A stretch of 64,000 nucleotides of DNA from VXMO01 sp034422835 (lineage in GTDB: Bacteria; Chloroflexota; Dehalococcoidia; UBA6926): assembly GCA_034422835.1 (NCBI GenBank), contig DAOUJJ010000018.1, positions 85,489 to 149,488 on the forward strand. The letters are read 5' to 3'. A program made the position numbers and the translations under genes. Shown here piece after piece: positions 8,906 to 17,734 of this stretch (position 1 is the first letter of the stretch; every line of letters starts with the position of its first letter). Under the pieces are notes generated by a model. It was not told the origin of the DNA, did not search any database, and worked only from the letters and a program-made list of their open reading frames with translations.

Positions 8906-9229
8906 ATGAGATTTAGGGCATGGATGTTCGACGCATTGAAAATGGCCAGGGGCTTAGGGAGGTCGAGAGGCGCCATGAAAGCAGGCGAAACATTGATTTT
9001 GGAACATGGGCTCAGTTGTGCTAAGGGGTACTACAGCAAAGACGGTCGATTCTACAACCAGATAACACACTTCCCTGTAGCCCTCTTCGACCCAAATGGT
9101 TACGTCATTATTTCCAGCGAGGCCGAACTGAGGCAAGCGCCGTTCCAGTACGGCGTCAAGCTGAAGGTCAGTGGTCCGGGTATTTCAGGGCACCACCGTT
9201 ACCAGCCCTGCCCCCACCGACACGGCTAG
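8906..9229 (+). CDS. Small hypothetical protein, 107 aa
   Basis: Frame from ATG 8906. The central part, GYYSKDGRFYNQITHFPVAL followed by FDPNGYVIISSEAEL, reads like a folded domain: aromatic residues before a Phe-Asp-Pro-Asn-Gly-Tyr turn and two hydrophobic strands. A similar Phe-Asp-x-x-Gly-Tyr pattern occurs in accessory domains of some HNH-type restriction proteins, but the match is too short to assign. The C-terminus (GHHRYQPCPHRHG) looks random and may reflect truncation or readthrough. A later in-frame ATG (M13 or M24) could be the true start. No clear ribosome binding site. Confidence 0.4.
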   Translation: MRFRAWMFDALKMARGLGRSRGAMKAGETLILEHGLSCAKGYYSKDGRFYNQITHFPVALFDPNGYVIISSEAELRQAPFQYGVKLKVSGPGISGHHRYQPCPHRHG

Positions 9230-9355
9230 ATCGCCCGCGATGCCTGCCCTCAACACAACCATCCCGCGAAGGGGGAGAGGGTGGCCGCTTGCGCCGCGTT
9301 GCAGTCCTGTATGACACTACTCGTGAAAGAACTCACGGGTGGGGGGCCTTGCTAT

Positions 9356-10510
9356 ATGAAGATTCACGAATACCAGGCAAAAGAGGTGCTTAAGTCGTTT
9401 GGTGTTGCCGTCCCAAACGGGCGCGTCGCCACCACGGCCGATGAAGCCCGCGCCATTGCGGAAGAACTCGGCGGCAGGGCCGTCGTCAAGGCGCAGGTTC
9501 ACGCCGGCGGACGCGGCAAGGCGGGCGGCGTGAAGGTTGTGGGCAGCCCGGATGAGGCGGCGGAGTTCGCCGCCGGCCTGCTCGGCTCGAACCTCGTCAC
9601 CGCGCAGACCGGCCCCCAGGGCGTGCCCGTCAATGCCGTCCTCGTTGAGGAGCCCGTCGATATCGCGCAGGAACTCTATCTGAGCGTGACGGTGGACGGC
9701 GCGGCCAAGTCGCCCGTTATCATCGCGTCTGCGGCGGGCGGCATGGAGATCGAGGAGATCGCCGAGGAATCGCCCGAGAAGATCACGCAGGTGCATATCG
9801 ACCCGCTCATCGGCTATCAGCCGTTCGTGGGGCGTCGCGTCGCGGCGGCCCTGGAGCTTGACGCCGCTTTGGCGCGGCCTTTCGGCGCGCTGCTTGGCGG
9901 CATCGTGAACGCATTCAGCAACAAGGACCTGAACCTGGTTGAGATTAACCCGCTCGTCGTCACTGGCGATGGCAGCCTGCTTGCTGCCGACGGCAAGATC
10001 GATACGGACGAGAACAGCCACTTCCGCCATCGCGACCTCGCTGAGTTGCGTGACGCCGACCAGGAGGACCCGCTTGAGCGGAACGCCAATGACAAGGGCG
10101 TTCAGTACGTGAAGCTGGACGGCGACGTTGGCTGCATGGTGAACGGCGCGGGCCTTGCGATGGCCACGATGGACGTCATCGCGCAGGTTGGCCACGCGCC
10201 CGCCAACTTCCTTGATGTTGGCGGCGGCGGCACCGAGGAGCAGGTCGCCGAGGCGTTCAAGATCATCGTCTCCGACTCTGACGTGAAGAAGGTTCTCATC
10301 AACGTCTTTGGCGGCATCCTCCGCTGTGACGTGTTGGCGAACGGCATCGTCTCCGCATACAAGGAAGTCGACGTGAACGTGCCCATCATCGTGCGCATGA
10401 CCGGCACGAACGCTGAGGAGGGCGCGGAGATTCTGCGCAACTCCGACATCACCGTCGCCGTGGCCGCCGATCTTAACGATGCAGCCACGAAAGTCGCGGA
10501 GATTTCTTAA
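9356..10510 (+). CDS. sucC: Succinyl-CoA synthetase (ADP/GDP-forming) subunit beta
   Basis: Beta subunit of the TCA-cycle enzyme that interconverts succinyl-CoA and succinate with substrate-level phosphorylation. 384 residues from ATG 9356 (MKIHEYQAKEVLKSFGV), the standard N-terminus. The open frame extends further upstream but without homology. The ATP-grasp domain shows AVVKAQVHAGGRGKAGGVK and EINPLVV. The C-terminal flavodoxin-like domain shows NFLDVGGGGTEEQVAEAFKI and NVFGGILRCD. A G-rich GGTGGGGGG sits upstream of the start. sucD follows after 44 bases. Confidence 0.97.
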   Translation: MKIHEYQAKEVLKSFGVAVPNGRVATTADEARAIAEELGGRAVVKAQVHAGGRGKAGGVKVVGSPDEAAEFAAGLLGSNLVTAQTGPQGVPVNAVLVEEPVDIAQELYLSVTVDGAAKSPVIIASAAGGMEIEEIAEESPEKITQVHIDPLIGYQPFVGRRVAAALELDAALARPFGALLGGIVNAFSNKDLNLVEINPLVVTGDGSLLAADGKIDTDENSHFRHRDLAELRDADQEDPLERNANDKGVQYVKLDGDVGCMVNGAGLAMATMDVIAQVGHAPANFLDVGGGGTEEQVAEAFKIIVSDSDVKKVLINVFGGILRCDVLANGIVSAYKEVDVNVPIIVRMTGTNAEEGAEILRNSDITVAVAADLNDAATKVAEIS

Positions 10511-10554
10511 TTAGCAACCAAACCAATAGCAAATCACGTAGGAGAAACTGATAA

Positions 10555-11445
10555 ATGAGCATCCTTGTTGGCGAAGACACCCGCGTGCTGGTTCAGGGCA
10601 TGAGCGGCCGCGAGGGAACGTTCCAGACCGAGCGGTGCATCGCCTTTGGCACGAACGTTGTGGCAGGCGTGACACCGGGCCGCGGTGGCACCACGCACAT
10701 CGACCGCCCAATGTATGACTCCGTGGCGGAGGCGGTCGAGCAGGAGGGGGCGAACGTGTCCCTCATCTTCGTGCCCGCCGCGTTCGCGACTGACGCGTTG
10801 CTTGAAGCCGCCGAGGGCGGTGTCGACCTCATCGTCTGCATCACGGACGGCCTGCCGACGCTGGACATGGCGCAAGTGGCGCAGTATCTCACCAAGAAAG
10901 GTGTGCGGCTCATCGGCCCCAACTGCCCGGGCCTGACCTCCGTGGCGGAGAAGCAAAAGGTCGGCATCATCCCCGGCAACATCCACGCGGAGGGACGCAT
11001 CGGCGTCGTCTCCCGCTCCGGCACGCTGACCTATGAGGCCGTTTCGCAGTTGACGGCGCTCGGCATCGGGCAGTCCACGTGCGTGGGCGTTGGCGGCGAC
11101 CCGATCATCGGCATGAGGCATAGGGACATCCTTGAGTTGTTCGAGAATGATCCTGACACGGACGCGGTCGTGCTCATCGGCGAGATTGGCGGCACGGCGG
11201 AGCAGGAAGCCGCGGACTACATCAAGAACCACATGAGCAAGCCTGTGACGGGATTCATCGCGGGCGCGACTGCGCCTCCAGGGCGACGCATGGGGCATGC
11301 GGGCGCAATCATCACCGGAAAGGCGGCAACGGCGGAGGCCAAGAAGGACGCCCTGCGAGATGCCGGCTGCTATGTGTCTGACAGCCCAGGACAGATCGGC
11401 ATCACCGTCCAGCGCATGTTGGCGGAGCGGAGGATATCCGCCTGA
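10555..11445 (+). CDS. sucD: Succinyl-CoA synthetase subunit alpha
   Basis: 296-residue partner of SucC that carries the phosphorylated histidine. The CoA-binding N-terminal domain reads VLVQGMSGREGTFQTERCI, continuing into NVVAGVTPGRGG. IGPNCPGLTSV and the catalytic-loop region GHAGAIITGKAATAEAKKDA, which contains the active His, are present. Start ATG 10555 has TAGGAGAAACT nine bases upstream. The sequence ends about where the family ends. Same operon as sucC. Confidence 0.97.
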   Translation: MSILVGEDTRVLVQGMSGREGTFQTERCIAFGTNVVAGVTPGRGGTTHIDRPMYDSVAEAVEQEGANVSLIFVPAAFATDALLEAAEGGVDLIVCITDGLPTLDMAQVAQYLTKKGVRLIGPNCPGLTSVAEKQKVGIIPGNIHAEGRIGVVSRSGTLTYEAVSQLTALGIGQSTCVGVGGDPIIGMRHRDILELFENDPDTDAVVLIGEIGGTAEQEAADYIKNHMSKPVTGFIAGATAPPGRRMGHAGAIITGKAATAEAKKDALRDAGCYVSDSPGQIGITVQRMLAERRISA

Positions 11446-11530
11446 TTTGCCAACGCTGACTGTGTGAGCATACTGGTATACGTGACGTAATTCACAAACT
11501 AACCGGTTTCTCTCAGGGAGTTTTGTCCGG

Positions 11531-14212
11531 ATGCTTCTGACCCGCCTTGCGCTCCTGCTCAGGCTCGTCTTGATGCCGCTCAGGGCCATGATTGCGTTCG
11601 TTGAGATGGCATTCGAGCGTTTCGGTATGATCCCCACGCGCCTTGCCCTGCGCGTGCGTATTGTCACGATCATCCTCCTCGCTGCTCTTATCGTCACCGG
11701 AATCTGGTCGTATACGCGGCTGCAGGTTGAGTTTCTACCGTCGGTTGATTTTCCGTTGGTTACAGTCGTCACTTTCTATCCCGGGGCAGACCCGGAGACC
11801 GTCCTGGAGGACGTGACGATCCCGATTGAGCGAATCCTGTTGGAACAGGAAGAAGTGAACCTTGTTCAGTCCTCGTCATCGCTGAATCTGTCTGTCGCTT
11901 TTGCCGAGTTCGAGTTTGGTTCCGACACGGTAGCGATCGAGCAGGCAGTGCAGGAGGCAGTTGACAGACTCCAACTGCCTCCAACCGTTGCCGAGCCGAA
12001 TGTCGGCAGACTGAACTTCCAGCAGTTCCCTGTCTTGCAGGTATCGGTGCGGAGCAATCAGCCTCCTGACGAACTGAAGGCGATGGTGGAGCGTGACATT
12101 CTTCCCCGCTTGCGCGAGGTTCCGGGAGTGAACAGCGCGGATATCCCCGCCAACGCCGGCGGGCAGGGCGTCATCAGCCGCACGAACGGCATGCCCAGTC
12201 TGACCATCGGCGTCGTCAAGGGGCCCGATGACAACACGGTTGAGGTGACGAACGCTGCCCTGGCGGAACTCGACGACATCAAGGCCGGGCTGCCGGCGGA
12301 TGTTGAGTTCACTGTGACCGAGAACCAGGGCCCAGAAATCCAGGACTCCATCGATACGTTGGGCAGGGAAGTAGCGCTTGGCGCAGTGCTGGCCATCCTC
12401 GTGATCCTGGGGTTCCTGCTCAGCGTCCGCCCCACGTTCGTCACGGGCATTTCCATTCCAGCGAGCCTGCTCATCGGCATCATCGTTATGAACCTGCAGG
12501 GCATGAGCCTCAACCTTGTCACGCTTGGCGGACTTGCCATCGCCGCAGGGCGCGTCGTCGACGACTCCATCGTCGTCATGGAAAACATCTACCGGCATAT
12601 ACAGGAGGGAGAGGACAGGCTCCACGCCGCGTTCGAGGGCACAAAGGAGGTTGCTCTCCCAATCACAATCGCCACCATGACGACGATTGCCGTCTTTGCT
12701 CCGCTGGGATTCATCGGCGGCATTGTCAGCGAGTTCTTCCTGCCGTTCGCCTTGGTCATCACCTACGCCCTGCTGGCCTCATTGCTGGTGGCGTTGACGG
12801 CGGTGCCCGCGCTGGCGAGTTTCCTGATCAGACGGCACTCGTCGGACACGGCTGAAGAGGTTCTTTCCCGACGCATCATCCGCATCTACACCCCGATAGT
12901 CACATGGGCGCTGGGGCATCGACTGTACACGATCATCGGCGCCATTGTGTTGTTCGTGGGCAGTATGTCGCTTTTGGCGTCCATCCCCATTGGATTTCTG
13001 CCGGGAGGCTCGCAGAACCTCCTGAACATTGAGATTGAGACGCCGCTGACAACCGAACGGGGCGTGGTCGTCGGTTATCTGGATGAGGCGGAGGCGCGCC
13101 TTGAAGAGCTGCGGCTTGGTGGCGAGATTGAGAACTATACGTCACAGGTTGGGGGCGGCATCGGTTTCGGCGGGCCCGGCGGGTCATTGACGACGATCAA
13201 TATGTCGGCGCGGCTGGCAGAGGGCACGGACGTGACAGAGATGGCGGACCGTCTGCGGGACGACTTTTCGGGCCCGGGCCGGACGGTGTTCATCGAACAG
13301 GCGCAGGGCGGCGGCCCGCCGGCCGGGGCGCTTGAGGTTCGTTTGATAGGGGATGACTATGCCCGGCTCATCGAAGCCTCGGACAGGCTGGTCGACCCCA
13401 TCAGCGATCTCGACGGCGTGATCAACGTCCGCTCCGATGCCGTTGAGATAACGCCCGCCGGGCCATTCGGCGGGGCGGCCATCCCCATCACGCGTGTTGA
13501 CGGCCGCCGCACGGTGACGATTTCAGGTGTCATCACAGCGCAGGACACACGGGCTGTGAGCGCTGAAATCGACCGTATCGTCGATGAGATTGGATTGCCG
13601 CCGGGTGTGGAGCGCGAAACCGGCGGGGTCTTTGCCGACATCCAGGAAGTCTTCACGCAGATGATCATCGCCATGGGCATCGGCGCAGTTCTGGTCTATG
13701 CTGTGATGTTCATCGCGCAGCGGTCTTTCATCACGCCGCTGATCATCCTGATCGCGGTGCCGTTGGCGTTCACGGGCGCGGTGACTGCGCTCTTTATCAC
13801 CGGACGTGCGCTGAGCCTGCCGGGCCTGATGGGGCTTCTCATGCTGATCGGCCTTGTTGTCACGAATGCCGTCGTTCTGATCGCCTTTGTCGACCAACTG
13901 CGGGGGCGCGGCACGCGCATCCGGGAGGCGCTTATCCAGGGCGGGCAGGCCCGCATCCGCCCCATCCTGATGACGGCGTTGACGACAAGCTTCGTGCTGC
14001 TGCCGCTCGCGCTTGAGGAGGCAGAGGGCGGCGGAGGCATTATCGGCGCAGAACTGGCGACGGTGATCATCGGCGGCCTGATGACATCGACGGTGCTGAC
14101 GCTTGTCGTGATTCCCGTTGTCTACCGCCTCCTGCGGCGTGAGCGGCGCGATTTATCAGATACTCCGGTCACAGAGAGTCCAAGCGTCGCGCCGGCGGGT
14201 GGCGAGGAGTAG
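11531..14212 (+). CDS. RND-family efflux transporter lacking the docking subdomains
   Basis: AcrB/HAE1-like inner-membrane pump of 893 residues, about 150 shorter than typical (1,020-1,050). Helix 1 is followed by LQVEFLPSVDFPLVTVVTFY. Helix 4 holds the proton-relay motif GRVVDDSIVVMENI. Helix 10 reads GLVVTNAVVLIAFVDQLRGR. Each large extracytoplasmic loop is about 220 residues instead of about 300. The first passes straight from REVPGVNSADIPANAG to SLTIGVVKG, and the second from INVRSDAVEITPAGPFGG to ITRVDGRRTVTISG. The inserted DN and DC docking subdomains are therefore missing while the porter subdomains remain. No adaptor (MFP) or outer-membrane channel gene is adjacent. Substrate unknown. 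Confidence 0.9.
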   Translation: MLLTRLALLLRLVLMPLRAMIAFVEMAFERFGMIPTRLALRVRIVTIILLAALIVTGIWSYTRLQVEFLPSVDFPLVTVVTFYPGADPETVLEDVTIPIERILLEQEEVNLVQSSSSLNLSVAFAEFEFGSDTVAIEQAVQEAVDRLQLPPTVAEPNVGRLNFQQFPVLQVSVRSNQPPDELKAMVERDILPRLREVPGVNSADIPANAGGQGVISRTNGMPSLTIGVVKGPDDNTVEVTNAALAELDDIKAGLPADVEFTVTENQGPEIQDSIDTLGREVALGAVLAILVILGFLLSVRPTFVTGISIPASLLIGIIVMNLQGMSLNLVTLGGLAIAAGRVVDDSIVVMENIYRHIQEGEDRLHAAFEGTKEVALPITIATMTTIAVFAPLGFIGGIVSEFFLPFALVITYALLASLLVALTAVPALASFLIRRHSSDTAEEVLSRRIIRIYTPIVTWALGHRLYTIIGAIVLFVGSMSLLASIPIGFLPGGSQNLLNIEIETPLTTERGVVVGYLDEAEARLEELRLGGEIENYTSQVGGGIGFGGPGGSLTTINMSARLAEGTDVTEMADRLRDDFSGPGRTVFIEQAQGGGPPAGALEVRLIGDDYARLIEASDRLVDPISDLDGVINVRSDAVEITPAGPFGGAAIPITRVDGRRTVTISGVITAQDTRAVSAEIDRIVDEIGLPPGVERETGGVFADIQEVFTQMIIAMGIGAVLVYAVMFIAQRSFITPLIILIAVPLAFTGAVTALFITGRALSLPGLMGLLMLIGLVVTNAVVLIAFVDQLRGRGTRIREALIQGGQARIRPILMTALTTSFVLLPLALEEAEGGGGIIGAELATVIIGGLMTSTVLTLVVIPVVYRLLRRERRDLSDTPVTESPSVAPAGGEE

Positions 14213-14454
14213 TTCTTAGGCGCTTCATACGGGTGTAATACGCTGCCCCTGCCCAAAAAGGCGCGAATGCCCCAAGAGTCTATGTGTTGCTGAAGAGGTA
14301 GAGCCTTGGCTAGCAAGATATCCTCGCACCGCAGGGCGACATCGCGGATTCCCCATAGAGGGGGGTTCAAAACCCCGAAGGATGGAGAGCATATAGTAGG
14401 TGGGAAAAAGACCAGTATGTCCGCGGAGAAGATGTACGAGGGTGAGGGAATGAA

Positions 14455-15666
14455 ATGAGGACTAGGGCACAGTTGGGGCTCATCTTCGTTGCACTAGTGC
14501 TCTCCGGCGCTGCCTGCGATGGGGGAATTGCACTGCCAACTGTATCGCCCATACACAGCGCGGACTGTTCTAACAGGGTCAGCGTGCCGGACCCACAAAA
14601 CAACCCGGATTTGGTCAATGACTGCGCAATCTTATTGGGGGCCAGGGATGTTCTGAACCCTCCTTCCACTTACAACCTAAACTGGAGTCCCAATCTTCAG
14701 ATCTCCGAATGGACGGGCATTTCCGTCGTTGAAGGCCGTGTCGCGCGCATCCGTTTGAGACCCTACTCAGAATCGTATGGAGATGTGGAGGAAGTGATCG
14801 GTCTCGGAGGGACAATACCATCATCACTTGGTGGCCTCACTGGTTTACATACTCTGAGCATTCGATGGGCCGGATTGGACGGACCGATACCCTCTTCCCT
14901 GGGCAACCTGAAGAATCTGGAGACTCTAGAACTCTGCGATAACGAGCTTTCGGGTGAGATACCGACTTCGCTGGCTAACCTCCAAAATCTCAAAGAATTG
15001 ACTTTATGCAGCGACCAGTTCAGTGAGATACCACCCTTCATAGGAACGCTCACCAGCTTGGAGAGACTTACAGTGGTCGGCACAGGCTTCATTGGAGAAG
15101 TTCCTTCTTTTCTGGGTAACCTCACGAACCTGAGAGTGCTCGAATTGGGGAACATTGAGTTTACAGGAGGGATACCAGCTTTTGTGAGCAATCTCACCGA
15201 ACTGACGACTCTCGGTCTAACTAACAACCAGTTCACAGGAGAGATACCAGCTTCCCTGGGCAACCTCACCAAACTGACTGCTCTCAGTCTAGCGAGCAAC
15301 CAGCTCACGGGAGAAATACCAGCTTCCCTGGGCAATCTCACCGAACTGACGTATCTCGATCTGGCGAACAACCAGCTCACGGGAGAAATACCAGCTTCCC
15401 TGGGCAATCTCACCGAACTGACGTATCTCGATCTGGCAAACAACCAGCTCACGGGAGAAATACCAGCTTCCCTAGGCAACCTCGCGGAGCTGTGGTTCCT
15501 GTATTTGGGAGAGAATCAACTCACGGGACAGATACCCCCCGCCCTGGCTGAACTCAATAACCTGAATCGGTTGGACTTACACCCGAATCCACTGAGCGGG
15601 TGCGTGCCTGAATTTGTCGCCGTTCGGAATCACGACGCCGTGCGTTTTGACCTGCCTAATTGTTGA
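14455..15666 (+). CDS. Leucine-rich-repeat lipoprotein (single module)
   Basis: 403 residues. The signal peptide ends LVLSGAAC (Cys 21 as lipidation site). Two Cys pairs follow in an N-terminal region that includes WSPNLQISEWTGISVVEGRV, comparable to the cap of the 573-residue LRR protein at 6916. About ten 24-residue LRRs of the LTGEIPASLGNLTELTYL type follow, and a closing cap PLSGCVPEF ends the protein. It is probably a surface-anchored binding protein. Repeats near the C-terminus are almost identical at DNA level. Start ATG 14455 has GAGGGAATGAA just upstream. Ligand not predictable. Confidence 0.87.
   Translation: MRTRAQLGLIFVALVLSGAACDGGIALPTVSPIHSADCSNRVSVPDPQNNPDLVNDCAILLGARDVLNPPSTYNLNWSPNLQISEWTGISVVEGRVARIRLRPYSESYGDVEEVIGLGGTIPSSLGGLTGLHTLSIRWAGLDGPIPSSLGNLKNLETLELCDNELSGEIPTSLANLQNLKELTLCSDQFSEIPPFIGTLTSLERLTVVGTGFIGEVPSFLGNLTNLRVLELGNIEFTGGIPAFVSNLTELTTLGLTNNQFTGEIPASLGNLTKLTALSLASNQLTGEIPASLGNLTELTYLDLANNQLTGEIPASLGNLTELTYLDLANNQLTGEIPASLGNLAELWFLYLGENQLTGQIPPALAELNNLNRLDLHPNPLSGCVPEFVAVRNHDAVRFDLPNC
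15301..15444 (+). repeat. Two tandem 72-bp LRR units, 71 of 72 bases identical
   Basis: Units 15301-15372 and 15373-15444 differ only at one third-codon position (GCG versus GCA). The flanking units 15229-15300 and 15445-15516 are recognisably related but more diverged. The pattern shows a very recent duplication of a single LRR within the gene. Confidence 0.93.
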
Positions 15667-15863
15667 ATGCTGACTCTTACACTCGCCTGCCATAGAAAAA
15701 CCCAGACGTAAATCACTTTTTAAACGCGAGCCGCTATGCTTGGCAATGTCGCACCGGTGGGCAAAACCAGCCTGCAAACTACAACGAGGACAAGGCCACG
15801 TACTGCATTGGCACTCTGAGGGACAGCAGCACGATGGTACGGTGCCTGTGATGCCACGGGGGC

Positions 15864-16676
15864 TCACCCCTCCCCAAACAGCCCGTTCTCCATGTTTTCG
15901 GAGCCGGAAACCGGTGGTATCAGCCGGGCGTAGACTTCCCGAGGGGCGAAAACGCGCCGGAGACGGGCGGGCAGCAACTCCCATCGCCGCATCCACCACG
16001 CGCCCTCCTTGAGCGCCGTCTTATAGCACCGCGCGGCCTCCCGTCGTTGAGCGAGGACGCTGCGCACGTCGATCTTTGTTGTCGGGCGCTGCGATTCCTG
16101 CGCGATCCGCAGGGCGTCACGCACGTTGTCAAGGCCCTTGCGCCGCATCAACCGTCCGATGCGCAGGCCCGCCGCGAGTTGGCGTCGACCAAAGACGGCG
16201 GCGTACAGGCGCGGGGCAGTGACGCCGGTCATCGATCCGACGGCCTGCAGGGTAGCCGCGCCTGTGAGGATGTGGTTGAGGTTGCCTGTTGCGCCGGTGG
16301 CGTCGAAGGTGATGACGACATCCGGACGGAGTCCGCGGAGTTCGGCGCCGATTGCGTTGGCGAGGTAGGAGAGGGAAAAGGATGGATTCCCGCCTTCGCG
16401 GGAATGACGGCTTGGCGGGATGAAGGTGTTTGCGGTGATGCCGAGGGTGTTGGCGGCAGCTTCGAGTTCAGAAAGGCGTTGGGCTGTTGGCCTGCCGTCC
16501 GGCTCCGGGCCGAACGGGCCGTAGATGACGTGGACATTGTGGCCGCGCGATGCGTAGAGGGCCAACGTGCCGCCGATGATGAACGTCTCATCGTCCGGGT
16601 GGGCGAGGACGGCGACGATGGTGCGTGGCGTGGTCTCGCCATGCTCGGCGCGGCCGTTTGAAGCTGTTTGGGTCAT
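15864..16676 (-). CDS. PIG-L/LmbE-family deacetylase
   Basis: 270 residues. The zinc-binding signature of the family, VLAHPDDETFIIGGTLALYA, lies near residues 23-42. GLRPDVVITFDATGATGN-x-N-H supplies the later conserved His. Members remove N-acetyl groups from GlcNAc-type substrates (for example mycothiol or bacillithiol precursors, or glycolipids). The segment PSRHSREGGNPSF near residue 90 is not family sequence. It is the translation of a palindromic repeat (16381-16410) inserted in frame, lengthening the loop after the first conserved block. The gene is transcribed toward the second LRR gene and is divergent from the PAC2 gene. Confidence 0.85.
   Translation of the reverse strand: MTQTASNGRAEHGETTPRTIVAVLAHPDDETFIIGGTLALYASRGHNVHVIYGPFGPEPDGRPTAQRLSELEAAANTLGITANTFIPPSRHSREGGNPSFSLSYLANAIGAELRGLRPDVVITFDATGATGNLNHILTGAATLQAVGSMTGVTAPRLYAAVFGRRQLAAGLRIGRLMRRKGLDNVRDALRIAQESQRPTTKIDVRSVLAQRREAARCYKTALKEGAWWMRRWELLPARLRRVFAPREVYARLIPPVSGSENMENGLFGEG
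16381..16410. repeat. Palindromic repeat (family A) inside the PIG-L gene
   Basis: Arms ATTCCCGC (16386-16393) and GCGGGAAT (16398-16405) around the loop CTTC, flanked by GGATGG and GACGG. The same palindrome occurs at 43772-43791 in an intergenic region, and a half copy lies near 63721. Here it is in frame and translated as SRHSREGGNP. Confidence 0.9.
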
Positions 16677-16795
16677 GGCATACGGCCGTTCACGATACCC
16701 CGCGCATTCGCTGAGCGGGACGCCTATAATGGACGCAACCCCAACCGGTTTCCGAACGCGGGAACGAACGGCTGGGGCGGCTGAGGGGAGGAACT

Positions 16796-17701
16796 ATGCG
16801 GATCGGCGCCTTTGAAGTCCAGGAGCCACTGCCGGAATTACGTGATCCGCACATATTCGCTATCCTCCAGCCGTGGATCGACGTTGGGTCCGTGGGCACG
16901 CTCACTCTCGGCACGCTTGAGTCACAGTTTAACGCCACGGAGCTGGGACGCCTCGCGCGCCCCAGCCAGTTCTATGATCTGACGCGCTACCGTCCCATGC
17001 TGTACCGCCGCGGCGGGGAGCGGATTGTTGAGATTCCGAACACTATCGTACGGTATGCGCAGGGTGACGGCGGCAACGATTTCGTCTTCTTGCACATCCT
17101 GGAGCCGCACTCCAATGGCGAGGATTTCGTGGAATCCCTGCTGGAGCTGGCGGATCAACTGAACGTGCGACGTTACTGCCAGGTGGGGGCGATGTACGGC
17201 TCCACGCCGCACACGCGGCCGCTGTTGGCAAGCGGGCAGGCGTCTGATCCCAACGTGCAGACCATCCTGGAGCGCGCGGGCGTGCGCTCGTCCAACTACG
17301 AAGGACCGACCAGCATGATGGCCATCGCGACACAGGAGCTGGTCAAGCGCGGCGTCGAGACGCTCTCAGCGCTGATCCAGCTGCCTCCATACGCGCGGCT
17401 GGAGGAGGATCATCGCGGCCAGGAGAAGCTGCTGAAGCTGCTGTCACCCATCTACAGCTTCCAGATCCCGGATCTCACCAAGATCGAGCAGGACGGCGAC
17501 CGTCAGTATGCGGAGATCGACCGGATGGCGCAGCGGGAGCCGCGCGTCCGCTCCCTCGTCAAGCAGCTTGAAGAGGCCTATGACAGCGAGGTGGGGGCGA
17601 ACCAGGGCGAGATTGGCGAGATGGACGATCAGCAAGAGCCGCCGCGCCTCGCCCCGGACGTAGAGGATTTCCTGCGAGAGCTTGAGCGGCGCGACGAATA
17701 A
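16796..17701 (+). CDS. PAC2-family protein (proteasome assembly chaperone-like)
   Basis: 301 residues with the PAC2 fold pattern: IFAILQPWIDVGSVGTLTLG, RPMLYRRGGERIVEIPNT, then DFVFLHILEPHSNGEDFVES and VRRYCQVGAMYGSTPHTRPL. Members in Actinobacteria and Chloroflexota are homologous to archaeal and eukaryotic proteasome assembly chaperones; their bacterial role is not settled. The acidic C-terminus (DDQQEPPRLAPDVEDFLREL) resembles the flexible tail seen in actinobacterial members. ATG 16796 follows a strong GAGGGGAGG. No proteasome genes are in the window. Confidence 0.85.
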   Translation: MRIGAFEVQEPLPELRDPHIFAILQPWIDVGSVGTLTLGTLESQFNATELGRLARPSQFYDLTRYRPMLYRRGGERIVEIPNTIVRYAQGDGGNDFVFLHILEPHSNGEDFVESLLELADQLNVRRYCQVGAMYGSTPHTRPLLASGQASDPNVQTILERAGVRSSNYEGPTSMMAIATQELVKRGVETLSALIQLPPYARLEEDHRGQEKLLKLLSPIYSFQIPDLTKIEQDGDRQYAEIDRMAQREPRVRSLVKQLEEAYDSEVGANQGEIGEMDDQQEPPRLAPDVEDFLRELERRDE

Positions 17702-17734
17702 GCTCCCTCCCCGCGCCGGGATTGGACGGTGGAC

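Noticed and set aside
10534..11772. 412-residue minus-strand frame spanning sucD and the RND start
   Set aside because: Covers two real plus-strand genes and the gap between them; no motif or ribosome binding site.
7391..15444. Regular 72-bp repeats considered as CRISPR
   Set aside because: Units are in frame, contiguous without spacers and translate to LRRs; no cas genes are present.
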